64,000 bases of DNA from Candidatus Woesearchaeota archaeon (GTDB taxonomy: Archaea; Nanoarchaeota; Nanoarchaeia; Woesearchaeales; JAGVZT01): contig JAFCGF010000008.1 of assembly GCA_017608295.1 (NCBI GenBank), positions 24,097 through 88,096 of the forward strand, in the 5' to 3' direction. The notes under the pieces were generated by a model, which saw only the letters and a list, made by a program, of their open reading frames with translations, was not told the origin of the DNA and searched no databases. Both the position numbers and the translations under genes were made by a program. This document shows, piece by piece, positions 41,578 to 49,388 of the stretch (the first letter of the stretch is position 1; every line of letters begins with the position of its first letter).

Positions 41578-42044
41578 GTTTTCTTATCTTTCCTGCTGGC
41601 CCATTTTGTAAATAGTGCCTGTGCTTCCTCTTTTAGCACTCCTGAGACGATTTCCACTTCGCTGATTCCGTATTCCTTCATCTCCTCATTGGAGATTGAG
41701 AGTTCGCTGAATCCTGCTACCTGCGCATCCTTGATGCGTGTCCCGAAGACTATTCTCGATATCTTTGCCCAGTGGATGGCTGCGAAACACATCGGGCAGG
41801 GCTCGGTTGTCGAATATATTGTACAGCCTTCCAGTTTGACTGTGTCAAGCTTCTCGCATGCTTCTCTGATAGCACATATCTCTGCGTGGGCTGTAGGGTC
41901 AGTATTAGTCCACACGTTGTTATGGGCGCAGCTTATCACCTGCCCGTTGCGCACGATACACGCCCCGAAGGGAGTCTGTCCCTCTGCAATCCCCTCGCGG
42001 CACTTCTCTATCGCCATGCGCATGAAGCGCGTATCATTATCCAT
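41571..42044 (-). CDS. nucleoside/guanine deaminase (CMP/dCMP deaminase superfamily)
   Basis: The 157-residue protein has the zinc site His53-Ala-Glu55 (TAHAEICAI) and Pro82-Cys83...Cys86 (EPCPMCFAAI). The rest matches guanine-deaminase-like members: RMAIEKCREGIAEGQTPFGACIV, IVFGTRIKDAQVAGF and a C-terminal FTKWASRKD. It may deaminate guanine or another base; TadA is an alternative but it lacks the typical tRNA-binding features. The start at 42044 gives the family length and skips a 19-residue extension. Confidence 0.82.
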   Translation of the reverse strand: MDNDTRFMRMAIEKCREGIAEGQTPFGACIVRNGQVISCAHNNVWTNTDPTAHAEICAIREACEKLDTVKLEGCTIYSTTEPCPMCFAAIHWAKISRIVFGTRIKDAQVAGFSELSISNEEMKEYGISEVEIVSGVLKEEAQALFTKWASRKDKKTY

Positions 42045-42143
42045 GGCATCTCCATTGGACGCCGCACATTTTAATCTTTCGGAGCACTGGACACGGGACA
42101 TGCACGGATAGCGCTTATTAATGCCAAAGTTTCATACATACAC

Positions 42144-42260
42144 ATGGGTATCGGGACGCGGCGCAAAAAAATCACTACCTCCATCTATGTCCTGGCCATG
42201 CACCCCACTGGCTCTTCTCTCGCATGGCCTACCTCGGAACGTCCGTCTGTGAGGTTATGA
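42144..42260 (+). CDS. possible 38-residue small protein
   Basis: An ATG at 42144 lies about 25 nt after a TATA-like GCTTATTAATGCC, the leaderless pattern seen for many genes here. The frame encodes MGIGTRRKKITTSIYVLAMH and continues to PSVRL before TGA. It is basic at the start and has no recognised family. It could be a small gene, a remnant of a larger one, or a leader transcript for the beta-helix gene. The remaining 42045-42353 gap shows nothing else apart from a TATA-like AATTATAAG near 42310. Confidence 0.3.
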   Translation: MGIGTRRKKITTSIYVLAMHPTGSSLAWPTSERPSVRL

Positions 42261-42353
42261 TTAACTGATTCTCCCACGCCAAACTCCTGCGCCGCCTCAC
42301 CGACCCAAACAATTATAAGCACTAGGGTTGAAAAGAAAATTAGGGGTGGGCTC

Positions 42354-43538
42354 ATGAGGGAAATCACGTCAGCTGACTTTTCACTTGACCAGATTGTCAT
42401 TGAGGAAGACTGCATCTTCGACCCTGATATCTTTATCAAAGCAGGCAGAAAAACAAAGCCCGCTATTATAGTAAAAGGCAGCGGCATCACAATAGACTTC
42501 AACGGCGCTGAGCTCAACGGAGAGACATTCAAGGGCTATGGCGTGTACCTGCGGAACTGCCATGACGTAACTATCAAGAACGCAGACATCAAGGGCTATT
42601 TCTATGGTGTATGTGCTGAGCGCTGCTCAGACATCAGGCTGCTCGACAACATCGTATCAGAAAACTACGACGACCCTGATGCAGGCTGGCTCCATGAGAC
42701 CTACAAGGGGGATGTAAAGGGCCTTGGAGGGGGGATCTTACTCAAGCGGACAACAAACTCGCTGGTAAAGAACAACACGCTCATCGAGCAGTTCAATGGC
42801 CTAGATTTAATCTTCTGCGACAACATCCAGGTCTTTGACAACAACTGCTCCAACAACCGCAACTGGGGGCTGCACCTATTGAAGACTCACCGCTGCACTG
42901 TCATCGAGAACAACATGGACGACTGCATCAGGTACCTGCCGAATGGGCATGACAAAGAGGGTGGCTGCGATTCTGCAGGCATACTCATGGAAGAGGGCTC
43001 GCACTACAACAGGTTCATCAGGAACAGCTTCCGCCATGGCGGTGACGGAGTGTATATCCGCGCGAACAACCATAAGCGAAGCAACTACAACTATTTCGCC
43101 TATAACGACGCGAGCGGCTCGCCGCACAATGCCTTTGAGGACGGCTTTGGCATAGGAAACGTGTACGAATACAACATCGCCTCAGATTCTGACTACGGCT
43201 TCTGGGCATACGACAACTACAGTGGGGTATTCCGCGGCAATATCGTTTCAGGCAACACCCATGATGGGATTGCCATGCTCTACGGCAAGAGCAATACACT
43301 AGTGGACAATATCATCACTGAAAACGGGGGTGCTGGTGTGCGCATGTGGTGGACTGACCACGAACTGCTGCACGATGAGCCCTCGTGCGACCATCTCCTG
43401 AGAATGAACCGCATCATGCGCAACAAGCATGGTGTGTGGATAGCTGACAGTCAGCGCATCACTTTTCTCGAGAATTACATCGTGAACAACGAAGAGGACT
43501 TCTTTGAAAGAGACTCAGAAGATATCCGCTTCATCTAG
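42354..43538 (+). CDS. right-handed parallel beta-helix protein (NosD/PbH1 type)
   Basis: The 394-residue protein has many PbH1-type rungs of about 22-25 residues, for example GYGVYLRNCHDVTIKNADIKGY, GVCAERCSDIRLLDNIVSENY, NSLVKNNTLIEQFNGLDLIFC and THDGIAMLYGKSNTLVDNIIT. No signal peptide is present. Such proteins bind or cleave carbohydrates or act as structural surfaces. GGGGTGGG stands just before the ATG at 42354, with a TATA-like element upstream. The product overlaps the convergent metallophosphoesterase by 4 nt. Confidence 0.8.
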   Translation: MREITSADFSLDQIVIEEDCIFDPDIFIKAGRKTKPAIIVKGSGITIDFNGAELNGETFKGYGVYLRNCHDVTIKNADIKGYFYGVCAERCSDIRLLDNIVSENYDDPDAGWLHETYKGDVKGLGGGILLKRTTNSLVKNNTLIEQFNGLDLIFCDNIQVFDNNCSNNRNWGLHLLKTHRCTVIENNMDDCIRYLPNGHDKEGGCDSAGILMEEGSHYNRFIRNSFRHGGDGVYIRANNHKRSNYNYFAYNDASGSPHNAFEDGFGIGNVYEYNIASDSDYGFWAYDNYSGVFRGNIVSGNTHDGIAMLYGKSNTLVDNIITENGGAGVRMWWTDHELLHDEPSCDHLLRMNRIMRNKHGVWIADSQRITFLENYIVNNEEDFFERDSEDIRFI

Positions 43539-44269
43539 AGCTCAAGGTCGATAAGGATAATCTCCCTGGGGATACCTCCGCGGGGCTGGGGCATCGAGCC
43601 GAGGCCTGTTGTGACAAAAAGCTTCCTGCCGTTGAACTCATTGAGGCCGGAGGCGTAGTCAAGGCCAAGCTTCGTGTGGACTATTCGCAGGTCAGTGCCG
43701 GGTATCCCCATAGGAAACCCGTGGGTATGGCCTGCAAGCACAAGATTTGTCTTCTCCTTGCCCATGTCCAGCACAATATCAGGATTATGCGCGAGAAGTA
43801 TGGTAGGCAGCTTCTTATTGGCTGAAGAAAAGGTCTTCTCAAGGTCTGCCCGCTTTGCCCACATGCTATCCACGCCGCAGACATTGACTTTCTTTCCTGC
43901 CAATTTTATAGCGACACACTCGTTCTTCAGGACTGTGATGCCTGCGTCTTCCAGTAAAGAAGTAATGCGCTCTGCGACCTTTTCACTATTGTACATGGGA
44001 TAGGCATGGCCATAATCATGATTGCCCAGAACCGCGAAAGCAGGGATGTCCAGCATCCTGAAGAGCTTCAGCTTGCGGATGTGCCAGGGAGCAGCGAGAA
44101 AATCGCCCAAGAGGAAGACCACGTCAACATCCGCCTCCTTGAAGAGCTTGAATGCCTTCTTCACCCGCTGCAGGGAGCGCCAGATGTGCAGGTGAACATC
44201 TGACATGACACCAATACGCGCACGTTTTCCAGAACTGCCCAAGCGAATCGCTTCGCGAACGACTATCAT
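43535..44269 (-). CDS. calcineurin-like metallophosphoesterase (YkuE-like)
   Basis: The 244-residue protein has all five metal-site motifs: SDVHLH (D-x-H), LLGDF (GD), LGNHDYG (GNHD), LLAHNPD and LAGHTHG (GHTH). The order and length fit the YkuE group of dinuclear metallophosphoesterases. The C-terminal VTTGLGSMPQPRGGIPREIILIDL is also typical. The substrate is unknown. It overlaps the upstream glycosidase-like gene by 4 nt (ATGA), so the two are co-translated. Confidence 0.85.
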   Translation of the reverse strand: MIVVREAIRLGSSGKRARIGVMSDVHLHIWRSLQRVKKAFKLFKEADVDVVFLLGDFLAAPWHIRKLKLFRMLDIPAFAVLGNHDYGHAYPMYNSEKVAERITSLLEDAGITVLKNECVAIKLAGKKVNVCGVDSMWAKRADLEKTFSSANKKLPTILLAHNPDIVLDMGKEKTNLVLAGHTHGFPMGIPGTDLRIVHTKLGLDYASGLNEFNGRKLFVTTGLGSMPQPRGGIPREIILIDLEL

Positions 44270-45954
44270 CGCTTCATTCCCTTTGTGCTGATTTCAAGAA
44301 CAGCGTACCTGTCGAGCATAAAGCCGGAGAGCAAAGCCCTTTTCTTCTTTCCCCGCTTTGAATGGAGATGCCTGTCTCCGTTGAGGGTATAGAGCTTGGC
44401 ATCGAGAACCTCATTGAAGTGGAAGGGAAGTTCAAGGCCGACCATACGCTCTTTCTCAAGTGTGGGCGCGACAAGGTGGACATAGTACGTAAGCTCCCCA
44501 TTGTCCTGCCACTGCTCGAACGCAGTGAGGAACACGTCATCAGGCATATTGACAAAATGGAACTCGGGGTCGAGCTCGTGGTCCTGCGCTGTGTAGAATT
44601 CGTCATGTTTATCCCAGAAGCCAAAATAGTCGTTGACAAGGCCAGCAAGTTCTGGATTCCCTTCTGAGAGGGTGTCATAATCGAAGTGATACTGAATTTT
44701 GGTGCAGGAACGCATGGAGAAGTTCAATGCAAGTGCCCTCGCGTAGTGCTCCACAGTCGGAGTGTAATAATGGCCGAGCCAGATGGGCTTTGCCTGAGCG
44801 TCGCGATAGAGTTCAGCAGCATTCTCGAGATACTCGACAGGCTCTTCGACAGAACCGGGAAAATCAGACACGTGGCCGTCTTCTGCAGCCGCCTGCGATG
44901 GCCAAAGCATGAGGTTAGCGTTCGATACGACCGCTTTGTCATCGCCGAACTCCTTCGCGGCATCGCGTACCATAGCGATAAGGTCTGTCATCGCCTGGAA
45001 AGGCATCTCGCACCACTGCTGCCAGTAGTTCTCACCAGGATATCTTGGCGGCTCCTGATTAAACTTTTCCTTAAAAATCTCCTCGCAGTACTCGCAGTGG
45101 CAGGGCATCGCGTGCAGCGGCCTATTCGCGTCGTCGAAGAAAATACCATCAAAACCAAGCTCCATGACACCTCTGCATTCCTCGACAATGTACTCCTGCC
45201 AATCAGGATTATTCGGGCAGGTCGCGTAGGCTATCCAGGGCCAGTGGCTCTGCTTGTTGCCGAATACGTCGAGTTTCGCATAACCCTCTGCGTTACTAGT
45301 TGTGGTCAGGACACCTGCTGGGTCGACATAGGTCACGACGCGCATCCCCTGTGAGTGCGCATTGGCAAGCATTGTCTTGAGGTCAAAAGCAGCCTCAGCA
45401 TAATGCTCATAGGGGAAAATCGCGTTGCCGCACTGACCTGTCCTATCGAGTTCGGTCTCGACACGGTCAGTAGGAAAGGGATAATGGCCTGAGACCCAGA
45501 TGACATTCGCGTTGATTGCCTCTGCCTCACCCGGCATCCCTTGGAAAAGCTCCTCAATCGCCTCTTCTGATAACTGCGGGTCGCGCTGGGTCCTCACAGC
45601 ACCGGCGACAAATTCAATAATCGTTGCCTCGCGCACCCACTCCGGAACCTGATACTCATTGATATATACGCGCACGAGGTCCTGGATGCCTACGGGGTTG
45701 GCTTTATCGACGAGAATGAAGCGCATCTCTCCCGAAGGAAACTCGCTCGTATCAAGCGTGACATCATTTCTCAGCACCGCGTCTTCGCCCTCGAAGGTGT
45801 GAGTCTCCCTGTAGTGCGAGAGAGGGGTGCCTGTTGTCGAGTACACGACAAGCTCGGCATCTGAATCTGTCGAGAGAACGCTGAACTCGAGGGGTTCACC
45901 TCGTTGGACTGCCCGCTGTGGAAAATAGAGCTTGAAATGTGGCTTTTTCGCCAT
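44266..45954 (-). CDS. glycoside-hydrolase-like TIM-barrel protein, cytoplasmic
   Basis: The 562-residue protein has an N-terminal beta-sandwich domain (about 1-110; VQRGEPLEFSVLSTDSDAELVVYS). A TIM barrel follows with an MRVVTYVDP strand, the ELGFDGIFFDDANRP strand carrying acidic residues typical of hydrolase active sites, and a C-terminal beta domain. Overall it resembles GH13/GH-family barrel proteins of unknown specificity. There is no signal peptide, so it acts in the cytoplasm. A CxxC-like CHCEYC lies near the active region. GGGGGTGG precedes the ATG at 45954; a GTG at 45960 is an alternative. Confidence 0.7.
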   Translation of the reverse strand: MAKKPHFKLYFPQRAVQRGEPLEFSVLSTDSDAELVVYSTTGTPLSHYRETHTFEGEDAVLRNDVTLDTSEFPSGEMRFILVDKANPVGIQDLVRVYINEYQVPEWVREATIIEFVAGAVRTQRDPQLSEEAIEELFQGMPGEAEAINANVIWVSGHYPFPTDRVETELDRTGQCGNAIFPYEHYAEAAFDLKTMLANAHSQGMRVVTYVDPAGVLTTTSNAEGYAKLDVFGNKQSHWPWIAYATCPNNPDWQEYIVEECRGVMELGFDGIFFDDANRPLHAMPCHCEYCEEIFKEKFNQEPPRYPGENYWQQWCEMPFQAMTDLIAMVRDAAKEFGDDKAVVSNANLMLWPSQAAAEDGHVSDFPGSVEEPVEYLENAAELYRDAQAKPIWLGHYYTPTVEHYARALALNFSMRSCTKIQYHFDYDTLSEGNPELAGLVNDYFGFWDKHDEFYTAQDHELDPEFHFVNMPDDVFLTAFEQWQDNGELTYYVHLVAPTLEKERMVGLELPFHFNEVLDAKLYTLNGDRHLHSKRGKKKRALLSGFMLDRYAVLEISTKGMKR

Positions 45955-46117
45955 GTCCACCCCCTAGTGTCCAGCTTTTCGGCTTTCTTTATAATATTTT
46001 GCAAAAGGTATGATATGGTCATATTCTTGGACAAAAGCTTTATAAAGGTGTTAACCGGAAAATTTTTCAAGGGAGTATTGACTCTGCCCACGGGCCATTA
46101 GAGAGGTGAGAGCTTAA

Positions 46118-46273
46118 GTGGAGGAAGAGGGGGAAGAAACAACATGTCCGCTCTGCAACAGTATCGTGCAGCCGGAAGAGGCTGAGTGCTACCTGTGCGG
46201 TTCGGATCTCGTCGACGATGCCCTGAATTACGACATCGCGGACGACGACGAGAACGATAACGCCTTTGAGTAA
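46118..46273 (+). CDS. 51-residue acidic zinc-ribbon protein
   Basis: A GTG start at 46118, preceded by GAGAGGTGAG, opens a 51-codon frame ending at TAA (46271-46273). The protein has CPLCNSIVQPEEAECYLCGSDL, a compact CxxC...CxxC zinc ribbon, and a very acidic tail (DDDENDNAFE). Its composition resembles other small archaeal zinc ribbons. It sits between the glycosidase-like gene (divergent) and the phosphoesterase gene. The upstream 45955-46117 gap holds an AT-rich promoter region for the divergent genes. Confidence 0.55.
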   Translation: MEEEGEETTCPLCNSIVQPEEAECYLCGSDLVDDALNYDIADDDENDNAFE

Positions 46274-46323
46274 TGTGCGCTGGCGCGCAACCTTTATATT
46301 GCGCGGAGCGCCCTGGTTCTTTT

Positions 46324-47043
46324 ATGCCAAATGAAATATTTCCAGGCATGTTCATCGCTGACCTAGCCCTCGCCCTGCCTGAGCAGAAGCTGCTGGCAGT
46401 GGCTGATGTGCATCTCGGCTATGAGGGGGCATTAAGCAACAGCGGGGTGCATATTCCCACGCATCAGCTCAAAGATACGGTCAAGAGGATAGAGCCCCTG
46501 CTCAAGCAATACAAGCCAAAAACCATCGTGGTGAACGGTGACTTAAAGCATGAGTTCGGCACGATTTCAGACAAGGAGTGGAAGGACACGCTCAAGTTCA
46601 TTGACTTATTGCGTAGGTATGCAGAGAAGATTGTGCTTGTCAAGGGAAATCATGACACAGTCCTTGATAAGCTGGTTGGGAAGCGCGGCCTTGAGGTTGT
46701 GTCGCATTACAAGGACGGCGCCACTCTCTTTCTTCATGGTGACAAGGAGCCTGACAAGAAGTTGCTGAAGGGTGTGAAGACTATTGTCATCGGCCACGAG
46801 CATCCTGCAGTGGGTTTACGCGAGGGCGAGCGGATTGAGGTGTTCAAATGCTGGCTCGTGGGCGAGCTGAATCGGAATATTATTGTGATGCCCAGCTTCA
46901 ATGTCATCACTGAAGGTTCTGATGTGTTGAAGGAAAAGCCGCTCTCCCCCCTGCTCAAGGGTCATGTGAATGATTTTCTGGTGTATGTTGTCGATGATGA
47001 GGGAGATATTCTTCCATTTGGCAGGGTGGGCGGACTCCGCTGA
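46324..47043 (+). CDS. SbcD/Mre11-related archaeal phosphoesterase
   Basis: The 239-residue protein has DVHLGYEGAL (DxH), VNGDLKHEFG (GD), VKGNHD (GNHD), FLHGD and GHEHPAVGL (GHEH). The length and the N-terminal PNEIFPGMFIADLALALPEQKLLAVADVH match the archaeal SbcD-related phosphoesterase family (TIGR00024). It is a likely metal-dependent phosphodiesterase; its substrate is not known. A TATA-like CTTTATATT lies about 25-30 nt before the ATG at 46324. Confidence 0.82.
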   Translation: MPNEIFPGMFIADLALALPEQKLLAVADVHLGYEGALSNSGVHIPTHQLKDTVKRIEPLLKQYKPKTIVVNGDLKHEFGTISDKEWKDTLKFIDLLRRYAEKIVLVKGNHDTVLDKLVGKRGLEVVSHYKDGATLFLHGDKEPDKKLLKGVKTIVIGHEHPAVGLREGERIEVFKCWLVGELNRNIIVMPSFNVITEGSDVLKEKPLSPLLKGHVNDFLVYVVDDEGDILPFGRVGGLR

Positions 47044-47112
47044 ATTTTTCCATTTGACATCCTAAATGCTTAAAAGCTAATCTGGAACCCCCTTCTTTGG
47101 GAGGAACATACT

Positions 47113-47373
47113 ATGGAAGAACTATCTGACCTACTCAAAAACGCAAAGACACTCTCAGACGCCTGGAAGATGCTGGAAGGCACCACAACAAAAGCCATCA
47201 GCGCAAAGGGAGGGGAATTCCTCGTGAAGGAGGCAAAGCACGACTACCTCATCGTTGAATTCGACGTGCTCAAGCCTGCTCCTGTGTGCCCTGGTTACAG
47301 GGTGACATACCAGGGAATCCTGCCCTTTAACTCGGAAGACAAAAGCGTCACCATATTTTATTTTCCTAACTGA
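47113..47373 (+). CDS. small uncharacterised protein (paralogue 1 of 2)
   Basis: The 86-residue acidic protein starts MEELSDLLKNAKTLSDAWKMLEG, has a central strand DYLIVEFDVL, and ends with FYFPN. It resembles the protein 16 nt downstream in length, in the opening L-x-DLL and in a [YF]-[LV]-I-VE pattern, so they are tandem paralogues. An AAGGAGG-like site is weak (GGGAGG near 47099-47104 precedes the ATG by about 8 nt). No family recognised. Confidence 0.5.
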   Translation: MEELSDLLKNAKTLSDAWKMLEGTTTKAISAKGGEFLVKEAKHDYLIVEFDVLKPAPVCPGYRVTYQGILPFNSEDKSVTIFYFPN

Positions 47374-47389
47374 ACACAAGGTGAGCACA

Positions 47390-47674
47390 ATGAGCGAGCT
47401 GACAGATTTGCTTGAAGACGTGGACTATATCCAGGACGCATTCTCCAAGCTGAAGGGAAGACGTCTTTCCAGCCACCAATTGGGAAAAAACATCACTCCG
47501 CTTGAGGTGCGGACTGACTTTGTCATAGTGGAAATCAATGACCACAGCGATTGGCATTCTATGGATTTCACATATACTGGTTTTATGCCTTACCACATTG
47601 ACCACATATTCTACCTGAGAACAGAGAAGAATCTGTCGTTTAGTGAAGCGAAGAAGAACACCAAGAAGAAGTGA
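47390..47674 (+). CDS. small uncharacterised protein (paralogue 2 of 2)
   Basis: The 94-residue protein has SELTDLLEDVDYIQDAFSKLKGRR, then DFVIVEINDH, FTYTGFMPYHIDHIFYL, and a basic tail (EAKKNTKKK). The AAGGTGAG just before it places the start at ATG 47390 rather than at GTG 47381. It is probably co-transcribed with its paralogue. It is convergent with the PemK-like toxin gene, 3 nt away. Confidence 0.5.
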   Translation: MSELTDLLEDVDYIQDAFSKLKGRRLSSHQLGKNITPLEVRTDFVIVEINDHSDWHSMDFTYTGFMPYHIDHIFYLRTEKNLSFSEAKKNTKKK

Positions 47675-47677
47675 CAC

Positions 47678-47989
47678 CTAAGCAAGGGCTTCAAGTTTCC
47701 TAACCAGCTCTGCATGCACTCGCTTTTTCTTCTTTGCATTGAGTGAGAATAGCTTCTTGTCTATCATCACGTCAGATACTGTAAAAATATAATTCAGCTT
47801 GATGACACTGTCTTTGACTGCGCCCTCAGCTTTTGTGAGCAGGATTCCCTTCATCTTGGGATTGCTCGTGATGCCTACGACGACAATGTTGTCGAATTCC
47901 TCGAATAGGATGAGGGCAGGGCGTTTTTTTATCTCGAACGTGTCGGTGAACTGCACGTTCGCCAGCACGACATCTCCCGACTTATACAT
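47678..47989 (-). CDS. PemK/MazF-type toxin
   Basis: The 103-residue protein has the MazF/PemK pattern: KSGDVVLANVQFTDTFEIKKRPALILFEEFDNIVVVGITSNP, then LNYIFTVSDVMIDKK, ending with a short helix (VRKLEAL). These are beta-barrel mRNA interferases. It overlaps the upstream antitoxin gene by 8 nt, giving translational coupling. Confidence 0.75.
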   Translation of the reverse strand: MYKSGDVVLANVQFTDTFEIKKRPALILFEEFDNIVVVGITSNPKMKGILLTKAEGAVKDSVIKLNYIFTVSDVMIDKKLFSLNAKKKKRVHAELVRKLEALA

Positions 47990-48206
47990 GCTCCCATGCC
48001 TCGTCTTCCTTGTTATCCCATAATTCCTTCATCTTGGCCTGCTGAATCTTATGGAGAAACTCATCATACTGGTTCCTCTCTTTCACTGCCTTAAACACAG
48101 TGATCATGTGCTGAAGGAGGTCATTATATGTCTGCCGGGGATATTCCCGCAAATCCTTCAGATTTCGCACAGTGCTCTTATCGATTTGGATTGTTGTCGA
48201 AGCCAT
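47982..48206 (-). CDS. antitoxin of PemK-type pair
   Basis: The 74-residue protein starts with a strand TTIQIDKSTVRNLKDLREYPRQTYNDLLQHM, a ribbon-helix-helix-like pattern (short strand, helix, turn, helix). A charged C-terminal tail rich in E/K/W/D (KMKELWDNKEDEAWEHV) would wrap the toxin. It precedes the PemK-like gene as an antitoxin should. The promoter has an imperfect palindrome at 48212-48238 that the RHH dimer could bind. Confidence 0.7.
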   Translation of the reverse strand: MASTTIQIDKSTVRNLKDLREYPRQTYNDLLQHMITVFKAVKERNQYDEFLHKIQQAKMKELWDNKEDEAWEHV

Positions 48207-48211
48207 TATAT

Positions 48212-48238
48212 ATCAACTATAATAAATATATAATTGAT
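48212..48238. promoter_or_regulatory. imperfect palindrome at PemK-module promoter
   Basis: Arms ATCAACTATA (48212-48221) and TATAATTGAT (48229-48238) match as inverted repeats at 9 of 10 positions, with a 7-nt spacer. They begin 6 nt before the antitoxin start codon (minus strand) and include a TATA-like sequence. The position fits autorepression by the RHH-type antitoxin. Confidence 0.5.
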
Positions 48239-48269
48239 TATAAAATTATCGCCAGATTATCCGAAAAAA

Positions 48270-48671
48270 TCACTTATGATAGGGCAATCCTTTGAGGATA
48301 GTGAATGCCCTGTAGAGTTGTTCTACCAGGACTAATTGCGCCAGATCGTGCTGGAGTGTGAGCTTCGAGAGGCTGAGCTGAAGGTCTGCCTTCTGCAGGA
48401 TTTCGTTTGGCAATCCCTCTGCGCCGCCGATGAGGAATGTGATGTCTGTCTTGTCTTTAATCAGAGCTGCTAATGCTTCTGAGGAACATTCTTTTCCTTG
48501 GGGAGTGAGCGCGATGATGTAGCCCTTAGATTTTTCTAAGAGCTTGGCGTCTTCCTTGACTTCAATAATCTCGACAGAGCAGAAGCGCTTCATGCGCATC
48601 AGGTATTCTTCAACACCTTCTGCTATGAAGGCTTTCTTCAGCTTTCCAACAGTGACTATGCGGATATTCAT
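48270..48671 (-). CDS. rlmH: 23S rRNA pseudouridine-1915 N3-methyltransferase (RlmH)
   Basis: The 133-residue SPOUT methyltransferase has IRIVTVGKLKKAFIAEGVEEYLMRM, the SAM-binding deep trefoil knot around FLIGGAEGLPNEIL and LSLSKLTLQHDLAQLVLVEQLYRAF, and the typical C-terminus GLPYHK. RlmH methylates pseudouridine 1915 of 23S rRNA (E. coli numbering) in assembled ribosomes. It overlaps the upstream rsmI by 4 nt, so the two methyltransferases are coupled. Confidence 0.93.
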   Translation of the reverse strand: MNIRIVTVGKLKKAFIAEGVEEYLMRMKRFCSVEIIEVKEDAKLLEKSKGYIIALTPQGKECSSEALAALIKDKTDITFLIGGAEGLPNEILQKADLQLSLSKLTLQHDLAQLVLVEQLYRAFTILKGLPYHK

Positions 48672-49336
48672 TTTCGAAAGAGAACCACTATCTCACCGCG
48701 GAGTTTTTTAGTCCTGAGCTTTTCCGCGAGCTCTTTCGCTGTTCCCCTGAGAAATTCCTCGTGGAGCTTTGTGAGCTCTCTCGCTATGACTACATTGTGC
48801 TCTGGGATAACCTCTGCCATCATCTCGATTGTAGAGGCTATTCTATGCGGCGATTCATAGCTTACCACGGTGCAATCACTCTTGGACAAATCCTCAAAAA
48901 GCTTCTTTCGCTTCCCTTTCTTCTTTGGCAGGAAGCCGACGAACATGAACCGGTCTGTGGGCAGCCCTGATGAGACTAAAGCGGCAACCGCTGCAGACGG
49001 CCCTGGAACCGGAATGATATCAACTCCTGCTGCGACTGCCTCGCGAACGAGAAAGAACGCAGGGTCGCTTATGCCGGGAGTGCCTGAGTCTGTGACGAGC
49101 GCAACCCCATTTCCTTCTGCGAGAAGCTTGAGCAGCTTCGATGTCACGAGGCCCTTGTTGTGGTCGTGATAGCTAAGCAATGTTTTCCCGGTGATGTCAT
49201 GGCGGGAGAGCAGCTTCCGTGTATGTCTTGTATCCTCTGCTGCGATGACATCTACCTCTTTCAGGATACGAAGGGCCCTCAAAGTGATGTCTTCCATATT
49301 GCCTATCGGCGTCGAGACCAGATACAATTCTGCCAT
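48668..49336 (-). CDS. rsmI: 16S rRNA C1402 2'-O-methyltransferase (RsmI)
   Basis: The 222-residue protein has ELYLVSTPIGNMEDITLRALRILKEVDVIAAEDTRHTRKLL and ALVTDSGTPGISDPAF, ending with a RELTKLHEEFLRG segment. All are typical of RsmI, a tetrapyrrole-methylase-fold enzyme that modifies C1402 in bacterial 16S rRNA. It lacks the small C-terminal domain of some bacterial forms. RsmI is mainly bacterial, so its presence here with RlmH suggests acquisition. The start at 49336 (MAELYLVS) is clear. Confidence 0.9.
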   Translation of the reverse strand: MAELYLVSTPIGNMEDITLRALRILKEVDVIAAEDTRHTRKLLSRHDITGKTLLSYHDHNKGLVTSKLLKLLAEGNGVALVTDSGTPGISDPAFFLVREAVAAGVDIIPVPGPSAAVAALVSSGLPTDRFMFVGFLPKKKGKRKKLFEDLSKSDCTVVSYESPHRIASTIEMMAEVIPEHNVVIARELTKLHEEFLRGTAKELAEKLRTKKLRGEIVVLFRK

Positions 49337-49388
49337 ATAGTGAAGAGGCGGCATAAGATTTATCAACTCTTCTACCAAATTGCAGGGC

